A stretch of DNA of 64,000 nucleotides from CAYVIB01 sp964451365 (lineage in GTDB: Bacteria > Pseudomonadota > Gammaproteobacteria > Pseudomonadales > Cellvibrionaceae). The notes under the pieces are model-generated. The model ran no database searches. It worked only from the letters and a program-made list of their open reading frames with translations, and was not told the origin of the DNA. Location of the stretch: NCBI GenBank assembly GCA_964451365.1, contig CAYVIB010000016.1, positions 1 through 64,000 of the forward strand. Direction: 5' to 3'. The translations under genes were made by a program, and so were the position numbers. Every line of letters begins with the position of its first letter. Within the stretch, counting starts at the first letter, position 1. Positions 10,410 to 17,228 of the stretch are shown in pieces.

Positions 10410-11639
10410 ATGAGTCTATTTGTACAGAAGTATGGCGGAACCTCTGTCGGCACAACGGATCGTATAAAAGCTGTTGCAGATAAGGTCTTGTCCTTCAAGA
10501 ATCAGGGACATTCAGTTGTGGTAGTGGTCTCCGCAATGAGCGGGGAAACCAACCGGCTGATCTCGCTCGCCAAGGAAATGCAGGCGGTTCCTGATCCCCG
10601 GGAACTGGATGTACTGGTATCCACCGGCGAGCAGGTCACAATTGCCCTGTTGTGCATGGCGCTGAAAGAAAAGGGGTGCGATGCGCGGTCCTACACCGGC
10701 GGGCAGGTAAAAATTTTAACCGACGACGCCCACACCAAGGCGCGAATCCAGGAAATCGACGTCGAGAAGATGAAAGCCGACCTCGATGCCGGGCGCGTGG
10801 TAGTGGTTGCCGGTTTCCAGGGCGTGGATGAGACCGGCAATATCACCACCTTGGGACGCGGTGGTTCCGACACCACCGGCGTGGCGCTGGCCGCCGCCCT
10901 CAGGGCGGATGAGTGCCAGATATATACCGACGTTGACGGTGTTTATACGACCGATCCGCGAGTGGTGGACGGAGCACGTCGGCTGGATAAGATTACATTC
11001 GAAGAAATGCTGGAAATGGCCAGCCTTGGCTCCAAAGTGCTTCAGATCCGGTCGGTGGAGTTCGCCGGAAAATACAATGTCCCTTTGCGTGTACTGTCGA
11101 GCTTTGAGGATGGGCCGGGCACGCTGATAACAATAGATGAGGAAAGCGCAAATATGGAACAACCTGTTGTTTCCGGAATCGCTTTTAACCGCGATGAAGC
11201 CAAAGTGTCCGTATTGGGTATTCCGGATGCGCCGGGTGTGGCGTCCAAATTATTGGCTCCGATAGGGGATGCCAATATAGAAATCGACGTGATTGTCCAG
11301 AACGTGGCGGCGAATGACACCAATGACCTGACTTTCACCGTGCATCGGAACGATGTGAAAAAAGCGACCCAGATCCTGGAAGGCGTAGTCAAGGAATTGG
11401 GCGCGCGCGAAATTGTCACAGATGACAAAATCGTAAAAGTATCCATTGTGGGCGTGGGTATGAGATCCCACGCCGGCGTGGCCGCAACCATGTTCCGGAC
11501 ATTGGCGGCTGACGGTATCAATATTCAGATGATTACGACGTCCGAGATCAAGATTTCGGTGATTATTGACGAAAAGTACCTAGAGTTGGCCGTACGGCGA
11601 CTCCATTCAGCATTTGGTCTGGATAAAAAACAGGATTAA
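10410..11639 (+). CDS. lysC: Aspartate kinase, lysine/threonine-sensitive type
   Basis: Phosphorylates aspartate, the first step to Lys, Thr, Met and diaminopimelate. The 409-residue monofunctional form starts MSLFVQKYGGTSVG (kinase glycine-rich loop). The kinase domain runs to about residue 245, with two ACT regulatory domains behind it (about 265-405). It resembles the Pseudomonas-type enzyme without homoserine dehydrogenase. No lysine-riboswitch-like leader is evident in the 123 bases after alaS. A long hairpin overlaps the stop codon. Confidence 0.96.
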   Translation: MSLFVQKYGGTSVGTTDRIKAVADKVLSFKNQGHSVVVVVSAMSGETNRLISLAKEMQAVPDPRELDVLVSTGEQVTIALLCMALKEKGCDARSYTGGQVKILTDDAHTKARIQEIDVEKMKADLDAGRVVVVAGFQGVDETGNITTLGRGGSDTTGVALAAALRADECQIYTDVDGVYTTDPRVVDGARRLDKITFEEMLEMASLGSKVLQIRSVEFAGKYNVPLRVLSSFEDGPGTLITIDEESANMEQPVVSGIAFNRDEAKVSVLGIPDAPGVASKLLAPIGDANIEIDVIVQNVAANDTNDLTFTVHRNDVKKATQILEGVVKELGAREIVTDDKIVKVSIVGVGMRSHAGVAATMFRTLAADGINIQMITTSEIKISVIIDEKYLELAVRRLHSAFGLDKKQD

Positions 11640-11676
11640 CCTGAATATTACCTGCCATGTGCGATATTCAGGTTAA
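11636..11676 (+). other. 13-bp-arm hairpin overlapping the lysC stop
   Basis: TTAACCTGAATAT (11636-11648) and ATATTCAGGTTAA (11664-11676) are perfect inverted repeats around a 15-base loop. The left arm contains the lysC stop codon. No T-run follows, so it is not a classic intrinsic terminator; mRNA 3'-end protection or processing is possible. Confidence 0.6.
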
Positions 11677-11903
11677 ATATTCGAGCGACAAATCATTTTT
11701 TGTAGTAAATTTAGTATCTTGGAATTGACTATAAGAAATGGTCTCGATGTTGGCGGGTTAGTGCATACAGTCCGTGCTAAGAACTCAATGAGGAATTAGC
11801 AGTTAACAATACAAGAAAAGGGCTGGTTAAGATAACCAACAGTGGCTGCCAACCCAAAAAAACTGCCGCTGTATAACACAGGATGATCGGAAGGAGAGTA
11901 TAA

Positions 11904-12098
11904 ATGTTAATTTTAACTCGTCGTATTGGCGAAACACTTATGGTGGGTGACGACGTTACAGTCACAGTTTTGGGTGTCAAAGGCAACCAGGTTCGCATTG
12001 GCGTCAATGCTCCCAAAGAAATCGCAGTTCACCGCGAAGAGATATACCAGCGCATACAGCGTGAGAAACAGGATCAAGGCGAAACCGGGAATAGCTAA
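11904..12098 (+). CDS. csrA: Carbon storage regulator CsrA/RsmA
   Basis: Small homodimeric RNA-binding protein that binds GGA motifs in mRNA leaders and controls biofilm, motility and carbon flow. The 64 residues begin with MLILTRRIGETLMVGD and contain VRIGVNAPKEIAVHREEIY, the canonical core with the C-terminal helix Arg (the HRE motif). A strong GGAAGGAGA ribosome site precedes the ATG and itself offers GGA triplets, consistent with autoregulation known in the family. It sits between lysC and tRNA-Ser(GCT), a widely conserved arrangement. No csrB-like antagonist RNA was recognised here. Confidence 0.97.
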   Translation: MLILTRRIGETLMVGDDVTVTVLGVKGNQVRIGVNAPKEIAVHREEIYQRIQREKQDQGETGNS

Positions 12099-12129
12099 CT
12101 TCGCATTCATAGCGTACTTCACTAAAACC

Positions 12130-12181
12130 GAAACTAAAGAGGCTGATTTAATTATCAGTCCCTTTGGTTTCTGTTTTTTTG
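12130..12181 (+). terminator. Rho-independent terminator after csrA
   Basis: An 18-bp stem (left arm 12130-12147, right arm 12154-12171) contains two G-T wobbles and one mismatch, and is followed within a few bases by a run of T (12174-12181). Confidence 0.85.
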
Positions 12182-12248
12182 TGTCCGTTATTTTTGTGCT
12201 GTGGGGTATTCATCGATGGTTGTTAACACAAATCGATCGACTAACCCT

Positions 12249-12276
12249 TTGATTTTTGATGGGTTATTGCTATTAT
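12249..12276 (+). promoter_or_regulatory. Predicted sigma-70 promoter of tRNA-Ser
   Basis: TTGATT (12249-12254) and TATTAT (12271-12276) are separated by 16 bases. A GC-rich stretch follows the -10 box, as in growth-rate-controlled stable-RNA promoters. The mature tRNA begins 55 bases further on. Confidence 0.6.
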
Positions 12277-12331
12277 GCGTGCCCTCGCCGCAGCGCCGTC
12301 AAATCGGGTGATGCGGCAGCCAAAAATATCT

Positions 12332-12421
12332 GGAGAGGTGGCCGAGTGGCCGAAGGCGCTCCCCTGCTAAGGGAGTATACCTTAACCGGTATCGAGGGTT
12401 CGAATCCCTCCCTCTCCGCCA
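12332..12421 (+). tRNA. tRNA-Ser (anticodon GCT)
   Basis: This is a 90-nt class II tRNA with encoded CCA. The acceptor arms are GGAGAGG and CCTCTCC. The anticodon stem CTCCC/GGGAG encloses loop CTGCTAA with GCT at 12366-12368. The long variable arm and the T-loop TTCGAAT are intact. The 3' 16 bases are part of a perfect palindrome that continues beyond the gene. Confidence 0.97.
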
Positions 12422-12473
12422 TATAAAAAAGGCTCCCAATCGGGAGCCTTTTTTATATGGCGGAGAGGGAGGG
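12406..12473 (+). terminator. tRNA-Ser terminator inside a perfect 32-bp-arm palindrome
   Basis: Left arm 12406-12437 and right arm 12442-12473 are exact reverse complements around a four-base loop AATC. The inner part (GGCTCCC/GGGAGCC with T-run) is an ordinary intrinsic terminator. The outer part mirrors the acceptor stem and CCA of tRNA-Ser, so an inverted tRNA 3' end (12458-12485, degenerate beyond the arm) lies on the opposite strand. Confidence 0.93.
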
Positions 12474-12488
12474 CAAGAGAACCCTAGC

Positions 12489-12575
12489 GGTTCGACAAAT
12501 TTGCCGGGAGCAAATTTGGGCGCCGTCGCAGAGACGGCGGTCCGCAGGACCGAGCCCTATGGATGGGGCGAGTCA
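12489..12575 (+). repeat. 87-nt structured module, copy L (downstream of tRNA-Ser)
   Basis: Begins GGTTCGACAAA and ends GGGGCGAGTCA. Internal hairpins are AAATTTGC/GCAAATTT (12497-12517), CGCCGTC/GACGGCG (12521-12539), GGTCC-GCA-GGACC (12539-12551) and a GCCC/GGGC pair. It matches the R copy at 75 of 87 positions by hand alignment. Confidence 0.8.
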
Positions 12576-12610
12576 ATCCTGACCGGCCAGACAAAACGTA
12601 ATTTATCTGA

Positions 12611-12638
12611 GAAGCTTCCCAATCGGGAGCCTTTTTTG
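12611..12638 (+). repeat. Second copy of the tRNA-Ser terminator hairpin
   Basis: AAGCTTCCCAATCGGGAGCC followed by a T-run repeats the loop AATC and right arm of the terminator at 12431-12455, with two changes in the left arm. There is no gene directly upstream to terminate. Confidence 0.7.
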
Positions 12639-12673
12639 TTGCTGCAGGAGGAGTAAGCGCTACAGTGCTGGAG

Positions 12674-12758
12674 CGTCATCTTCGCGTAGCGGAGGTCCAG
12701 GGGGGGTAGGAGGTGATGGCTGGTTATCATGCTGGATGTCCGCTGCGCGAACATGACG
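12674..12758. repeat. Inverted pair of a dispersed 27-nt repeat
   Basis: 12674-12700 on + and 12732-12758 on - carry the same 27-base unit starting CGTCAT and containing TTCGCG then AGCGGA. A third copy lies at 45220-45246 (+), upstream of rpsA, so the unit is dispersed in the genome. The pair can fold back as a long hairpin. Confidence 0.75.
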
Positions 12759-12905
12759 GACGCAAAAGGAAAGGCTGGTGAAAGCCGGCATTCAGGGGTT
12801 CTGGTGTGGGAAAAACGCGCCGGCGAAGCCGGACTTTTTGCCTGCTCGGTGGGATTATCGCTGTGCTGTCCTGCACAGCGCCCTCCGGGCGACCTAAAGG
12901 TCGGG

Positions 12906-12977
12906 CTAATTTGCTCGACCGCCATGGATGGTGGAAATGCAGATAATGCAGGAGCTGTTATCTGCCAGGCAAATTAG
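12906..12977. repeat. Nested inverted repeat
   Basis: Outer arms CTAATTTGC (12906-12914) and GCAAATTAG (12969-12977) and inner arms GCAGATAA (12939-12946) and TTATCTGC (12958-12965) are both perfect. The structure abuts the R module. Confidence 0.75.
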
Positions 12978-13064
12978 TGACTCGCCCCGTCCATGGGGCT
13001 CGGTCCTGCGGACCGGCCTTTCTGCGACGGCGTCCAAAAACGCTCCCGGCGTTTTTGTCGAACC
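12978..13064 (-). repeat. 87-nt structured module, copy R (downstream of tRNA-Arg)
   Basis: Read on the minus strand it has the same start and end as copy L. The first hairpin is AAAAACGC/GCGTTTTT (13036-13056). Its three differing stem positions relative to L are all matched by changes in the opposite arm, so pairing is kept. The second hairpin of L is weakened here. Confidence 0.8.
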
Positions 13065-13093
13065 TGGAGAGGTTCGTTCACCGCTCGATTGCG

Positions 13094-13135
13094 CCATATA
13101 AAGAAGGCCCCCTTACGGGAGCCTTCTTTATATGG
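13094..13135 (-). terminator. Terminator of tRNA-Arg, palindromic
   Basis: Perfect 14-bp arms (13094-13107 and 13122-13135) extend inward through GGCTCCC-type pairing. The sequence at 13071-13096 is a degenerate copy, on the + strand, of the 3' end of tRNA-Arg, mirroring the situation at tRNA-Ser. Confidence 0.8.
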
Positions 13136-13138
13136 ATA

Positions 13139-13215
13139 TGGCGCACTCGAGAGGATTCGAACCTCTGACCGCTCGGTTCGTAGCCGAGTACTCTATCCAG
13201 CTGAGCTACGAGTGC
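13139..13215 (-). tRNA. tRNA-Arg (anticodon ACG)
   Basis: 77 nt with encoded CCA. The acceptor stem is GCACTCG/CGAGTGC, the anticodon stem CTCGG/CCGAG encloses CTACGAA with ACG, and the T-loop is TTCGAAT. It faces tRNA-Ser. In relatives I know (for example E. coli serV-argV and pseudomonads) the Arg-ACG genes follow Ser-GCT on the same strand. Confidence 0.97.
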
Positions 13216-13393
13216 GTGAAAAATGACTTAACGGCGTGGAAACAGGGTATGCCGTCAAGGGCGCGTATGTTATTCAGTTGCATGCGGGGAGTCAAGAAAA
13301 TACCGAAGTAAAATTTATTGGGATTTGACTTGTCTCCCCGGAAAATACAGACTTCCACCTGTTTCATCACGCAGCCCCCGACAGGAGACGCCA

Positions 13394-13858
13394 TTGAAAA
13401 GCACGACCTCAAAGTTACACGAGAATAAAAACATTGCCCTGATCGCACACGATAATAAAAAGCAGGAGCTCTGCCTGTGGGCGCTGAAGAACAAGGAGGA
13501 ATTGATCAAGCACAAGCTTTATGCCACGGGAACCACGGGGTATCGGCTTGAACAGACGACCGGCCTGAATATCAACAAAATGGTGAGCGGTCCTCTTGGT
13601 GGTGATCAGCAAATCGGCGCCAAGATTTCCGAAGGGCAGGTGGACGTGTTGATCTTCTTTTGGGATCCCTTTGAACCGCTGCCTCACGACCCCGACGTCA
13701 AAGCACTGCTTCGAATTGCTGCCGTATGGAATATTCCGGTTGCGTGTAATTCGGCGTCGGCTGATTTTATTATTTCATCCCCTCTGATCAGTAACAGCTA
13801 CGAAAGGCAAATCCCCGACTACCAGTCCTATATCGACGAGCGGCGGGAAACACCGTAA
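13394..13858 (+). CDS. mgsA: Methylglyoxal synthase
   Basis: Converts dihydroxyacetone phosphate to methylglyoxal, a glycolytic bypass used under sugar-phosphate stress. The TTG start at 13394 is chosen because AGGAG lies six bases before it and the resulting 154 residues match the E. coli enzyme length. Motifs: IALIAHDN, YATGTTG (phosphate loop), SGPLGGDQQIGAKISEG, DVLIFFWDP and PHDPDVKALLRIA, including the catalytic Asp/His context. An upstream in-frame TTG at 13325 would add a non-homologous tail. Confidence 0.95.
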   Translation: MKSTTSKLHENKNIALIAHDNKKQELCLWALKNKEELIKHKLYATGTTGYRLEQTTGLNINKMVSGPLGGDQQIGAKISEGQVDVLIFFWDPFEPLPHDPDVKALLRIAAVWNIPVACNSASADFIISSPLISNSYERQIPDYQSYIDERRETP

Positions 13859-13921
13859 CGACCGGCCCCGGCGTATTCGCTCCACCCAAAGAGACAGCTC
13901 AACAGGTAAAGGAATTTATTG

Positions 13922-15619
13922 ATGAAAATCCAGATGACGCATTTTAGTTGCCGACTAAGTAATCTGTTATTGCCGTTGCTGATATTTTGCTCGTGGGCGG
14001 TTCACGCCGACTACTCCCAAATCACCAAAGATAAATCCGGCGCCGTCGCCTCCGTGCACCCCATCGCCACCCAAGCGGGGATCGATGCGTTTGAAAAGGG
14101 CGGCAATGCCATCGACGCGGCGGTGGCGGTCGCCTATACCCTCGGTGTGGTGGACAACCACAATTCCGGTATTGGCGGCGGGTGTTTTATCGTTATCCAT
14201 TGGGCCGACGGAAAGGTTGAAGCGATCGACGGCCGGGAAATGGCGCCGGCGAAAGCCGACACGGAGATGTTCATGGTTGACGGGAAAGTTGTGCCCGCGT
14301 TGAGTCGCACGGGTGCGCTGGCAATAGGTATTCCCGGCTCGGTGGCGGCGCTGGATTACATCCAGGCAAAAGGTGGCAAGCTGAAACCTGCTGATGTGAT
14401 TTTGCCAGCGGCCGAGGTGGCGGAAAAAGGCTTCCGGATTGATAAAAATTATGCCGGCCGGATTGCGTGGTTGAAGGATACGATCGCGGAATTTCCGGCC
14501 ACCGCGGAAGTACTGCTGAAAAAGAACGGCAAGCCTCTGGAGGCGGGTGATACCCTGGTGCAAAAGGATCTGGCGCAAACCTACAGGAAAATTGCCAAGG
14601 ACGGACCAAATTATTTTTACACCGGTGAATTTGCGAAAAAAGTCGACACATGGATGAAGGAAAATAACGGTCGCGTGCGTTATAAGGATTTCAAAAATTA
14701 TCAACTGAAAACCCGCGAGCCTGTTGTATCGCAATTTGAAGGCTACACGCTTTACGGTTTTCCACCGCCCAGTTCCGGTGGCGTGCATGTGGCGCAGATC
14801 CTGAATATTCTGGACCGGTTCGAACTCAAAAAACTGTCGGACAGCGAGCGCTATCACCTGTTAATCGAAGCGATGAAGCTCGCCTTTGCCGATCGCGCCT
14901 TCTGGTTGGGCGATCCCGATTTTGTCAATGTGCCGCGCGGCCTGATTGCACCCGAATACGCTGAGTCACTGGCAAAAAAAATCAGCCTGGAAAAGGCGAC
15001 GGAAGTGCCGAACTACAATACGCCGCCAGGCAGCAAGGAAGATTTTTTCAACAAACACACCACCCATATTTCCACCGCGGATAAGGATGGCAATTGGGTG
15101 GCGATCACTACCACGCTCAATACCAGTTTCGGCAGCAAGGTAACGATTCCGAAAACCGGCGTGCTGATGAATAACCAGATGGATGATTTTTCCATTAAAC
15201 CGCGCGTACCTAACGCTTTTGGTTTGGTCGGCGCCGATGCGAACAGCGTCGAGCCGAAAAAGCGCCCTTTATCCAGCATGAGTCCCACCTTGGTGATGAA
15301 GGACGGTAAGCCGGTGATGTCACTTGGGGCGGCCGGCGGCCCGACCATTATTACCCAGGTGGTACAGAACCTGGTGAACTACCTGGCGCTGGGAATGCCG
15401 CTCGAACAGTCCCTGGCGGCACCGCGTGTACACCACCAGTGGAAACCGGAAACGGCATTTGTGGAAGATACATTGCCGAAAGCGTTGTCGAAAGCGTTGG
15501 AAAAGATGGGGCATCAACTGCATGCCCGCGGTTACTTTGGTACCAGTCAGGCAATCGCGCTGGAAAATGGGGAGTTCATTGCCGTGAGTGAACCCAGAAT
15601 CAGGCAGCGTAATGAGTAA
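13922..15619 (+). CDS. ggt: Gamma-glutamyltransferase (glutathione hydrolase) proenzyme
   Basis: Periplasmic enzyme that cleaves glutathione and transfers the gamma-glutamyl group. It has 565 residues from the ATG at 13922 (AAAGGA upstream) and a signal peptide of about 30 residues. The self-processing site is visible: KHTTHIST with Thr380 as the expected nucleophile that starts the small subunit, followed by TTTLNTSFGSK. GIGGGCFIVIHW and PSSGGVHV are other family motifs. The 3' end overlaps dusC on the opposite strand by 20 bases. Confidence 0.95.
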   Translation: MKIQMTHFSCRLSNLLLPLLIFCSWAVHADYSQITKDKSGAVASVHPIATQAGIDAFEKGGNAIDAAVAVAYTLGVVDNHNSGIGGGCFIVIHWADGKVEAIDGREMAPAKADTEMFMVDGKVVPALSRTGALAIGIPGSVAALDYIQAKGGKLKPADVILPAAEVAEKGFRIDKNYAGRIAWLKDTIAEFPATAEVLLKKNGKPLEAGDTLVQKDLAQTYRKIAKDGPNYFYTGEFAKKVDTWMKENNGRVRYKDFKNYQLKTREPVVSQFEGYTLYGFPPPSSGGVHVAQILNILDRFELKKLSDSERYHLLIEAMKLAFADRAFWLGDPDFVNVPRGLIAPEYAESLAKKISLEKATEVPNYNTPPGSKEDFFNKHTTHISTADKDGNWVAITTTLNTSFGSKVTIPKTGVLMNNQMDDFSIKPRVPNAFGLVGADANSVEPKKRPLSSMSPTLVMKDGKPVMSLGAAGGPTIITQVVQNLVNYLALGMPLEQSLAAPRVHHQWKPETAFVEDTLPKALSKALEKMGHQLHARGYFGTSQAIALENGEFIAVSEPRIRQRNE

Positions 15620-16583
15620 GCTCCTCGCTTGATATTTTGGCCGCGCGAACCAGTGCTTCGGTAATGACTCGGTCATCGCGCGATTTTTTGATCGTGTCGA
15701 ATAGCGCCCGGGCTTCCGGATACTGCAGCTTCAGATAAAAAAGCCACTGCTTTAGCCGGTTGCCCAGGTATTTTTTCGGGTAATTGCGTTTGGTCACCTG
15801 GTGGAAAACAAGCAGGTGCCGGGCAACCTGGTCCCAATCCATTGGACAATACTTTTCTCCTTTGTCACGGGCTTTAATTTGGAGCGCCAGATCCGGTCGC
15901 GCCAGCATGCCACGGCCCAGCATAATGTCAGCACAACCGCTTTTTTCCCGGCAGAGCAAGTAGTCTTCCACTCGCCAGATCTCGCCGTTGGCGATGACCG
16001 GAATGGACGTTTCCCCGCGAATTTCACCGATGCATTCCCAGTAAGCAGGTGGCCTGTAACCATCCGCCTTCGAGCGCGCGTGCACCACAAGCTCCGATGC
16101 GCCCGCCCTGGCGATGGCGCGGGCATTGGCGAGGTAGGGGCTTCGATCTTCGTAGCCCAAACGAATTTTTGCCGTAACGGGGATGGAGGCGGGTACGGCG
16201 GCACGCGCGCTGCCAACGATTTCTTCCAGCAGCCCGGGCTCGTTGAGCAGGCAGGCCCCTCCGCGATGGCGGTTGACTGTTTTGGCCGGGCAGCCGAAGT
16301 TAAGATCGATTCCCACCGCCCCCAACCGCGCGGCCCTTTCAGCGTTTATCGCCAGACTGGCGGCGTTACTGCCAAGCAACTGTACCCGCACCGGGCTTCC
16401 TGCCGGTGTTTTGCCACCGTTTTCCAATTCGGGGCAGTAACGAAAAAACACCTTTTTTGGCAGCAGGTGGTCAGTCACCCGGACAAATTCAGTCACGCAG
16501 ATATCGATACCGCCGATGGAGGTCAGCAGTGCACGCATGTGATGATCAATTACACCTTCCATGGGGGCAAGAAAAATTCGCAT
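15600..16583 (-). CDS. dusC: tRNA-dihydrouridine(16) synthase DusC
   Basis: Flavin enzyme reducing U16 in tRNA. It has 327 residues and starts MRIFLAPMEGVIDHHMR, where APMEGV is the FMN-binding TIM-barrel start. TEFVRV and VQLLG follow; the catalytic Cys lies in NFGCPAKTVN (NCGCP in E. coli), and phosphate-binding VIANGEIW and MLGRGMLARP are present. TEFVRV and the length favour the DusC subgroup over DusA/DusB. Transcribed convergently with ggt. Confidence 0.93.
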   Translation of the reverse strand: MRIFLAPMEGVIDHHMRALLTSIGGIDICVTEFVRVTDHLLPKKVFFRYCPELENGGKTPAGSPVRVQLLGSNAASLAINAERAARLGAVGIDLNFGCPAKTVNRHRGGACLLNEPGLLEEIVGSARAAVPASIPVTAKIRLGYEDRSPYLANARAIARAGASELVVHARSKADGYRPPAYWECIGEIRGETSIPVIANGEIWRVEDYLLCREKSGCADIMLGRGMLARPDLALQIKARDKGEKYCPMDWDQVARHLLVFHQVTKRNYPKKYLGNRLKQWLFYLKLQYPEARALFDTIKKSRDDRVITEALVRAAKISSEELTHYAA

Positions 16584-16740
16584 TCAGTAATAATCTGTCG
16601 AAAGTTCAAATCGGGCCGCGAGTCTATCAGGGGATAGCGGGCAATAATACCCGTCTGGTGATAGTTGCCGTCGCCGCCCAAAAAACGGCCTCTCCGGTCA
16701 AACTTTAGTATGGAAGACGCCAAAAATTCCCGTGTTTCAC

Positions 16741-16770
16741 TTGCTCAAGTGGTGAATAATTCTTTATCTT
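16741..16770 (+). promoter_or_regulatory. Candidate promoter for oadGAB in a 305-base gap
   Basis: The gap 16584-16888 between dusC (-) and oadG (+) holds no gene. TTGCTC (16741-16746) and TATCTT (16765-16770) with 18-base spacing form a plausible sigma-70 promoter. Nothing else stands out. Confidence 0.4.
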
Positions 16771-16888
16771 ATGCGCCCGGCCGGGAAGCCCGTACAATCG
16801 GTATCCGGTTGATCAAATGCTAAAAGTCCAAAAACCATAGTTTTACCGGTCAGGAACGACCACCTTATACGTACTGGGGAGGCAATTC

Positions 16889-17155
16889 GTGCAGCAAACA
16901 TTGTTACAGCAAGGCCTTGACCTGACGCTTTACGGCATGGGAACAGTGTTTGTTTTCCTGACTCTCCTGGTGGTTTGTACCATGGCCATGTCGGTGGTTG
17001 TGGAAAAATATTTCCGTGAACCCCAGCCGGACGTGGCTAACGCTCCTGGTCGTCCTGGTTCCGGTCGTTCTATTGGCGCCGATGAAGTAAGTCCCAAACT
17101 CGTTGCGGTTATCCAGGCCGCTATTCACGAGCATCGGGCCAAAACCCACAAATAA
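16889..17155 (+). CDS. oadG: Oxaloacetate decarboxylase gamma chain
   Basis: Small membrane anchor of the sodium-pumping oxaloacetate decarboxylase; it holds the alpha and beta chains together and carries the zinc-binding tail in characterised enzymes. It has 88 residues with one transmembrane helix (about 12-34) and a Pro/Gly-rich linker. The C-terminal tail contains His residues (IHEHRAKTHK). The GTG start follows GGGGAGG by six bases. First gene of oadGAB. Confidence 0.92.
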   Translation: MQQTLLQQGLDLTLYGMGTVFVFLTLLVVCTMAMSVVVEKYFREPQPDVANAPGRPGSGRSIGADEVSPKLVAVIQAAIHEHRAKTHK

Positions 17156-17178
17156 TCAAAAATCAAGAAACCTTGGAT

Positions 17179-17200
17179 AACCGGCTTTGCCCGGTTTTTC
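17179..17200 (+). terminator. Weak intercistronic hairpin between oadG and oadA
   Basis: AACCGG (17179-17184) and CCGGTT (17191-17196) form a 6-bp stem running into TTTT. It could act as an attenuator or processing site that tunes subunit ratios; strength is low. Confidence 0.45.
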
Positions 17201-17228
17201 ACATGGCGGATGTAAAAGGCGGCAAGGC

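Larger units (their letters stand above)
12474..13093. repeat. Palindrome-rich non-coding island between convergent tRNAs
   Basis: No credible gene is present. The stretch is a succession of hairpins: 12497-12517, 12521-12539, 12539-12551, 12611-12638, 12674-12758, 12859-12880 (CGCTGTGC/GCACAGCG), 12890-12903 (CGACCT/AGGTCG), 12906-12977 and 13036-13056. Two 87-base modules lie in inverted orientation at its ends. Short open frames here (for example 12557-12925 on minus and 12729-12977 on plus) translate to low-complexity products with no recognisable domain. The island resembles a tRNA-anchored repeat array or a structured RNA locus. No integrase or transposase gene is inside. Confidence 0.85.

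Noticed and set aside
12332..13215. tRNA-integrated genomic island
   Set aside because: No integrase, no att direct repeat of a tRNA 3' end in direct orientation; the copies found are inverted and immediately next to the tRNAs.
12557..13226. Several 60-120-codon frames in the tRNA island
   Set aside because: They run through hairpins and into tRNA-Arg; none has a ribosome site or recognisable sequence.
13967..14857. 296-codon frame antisense to ggt
   Set aside because: No domain, no ribosome site, lies wholly inside ggt whose catalytic motifs are intact.
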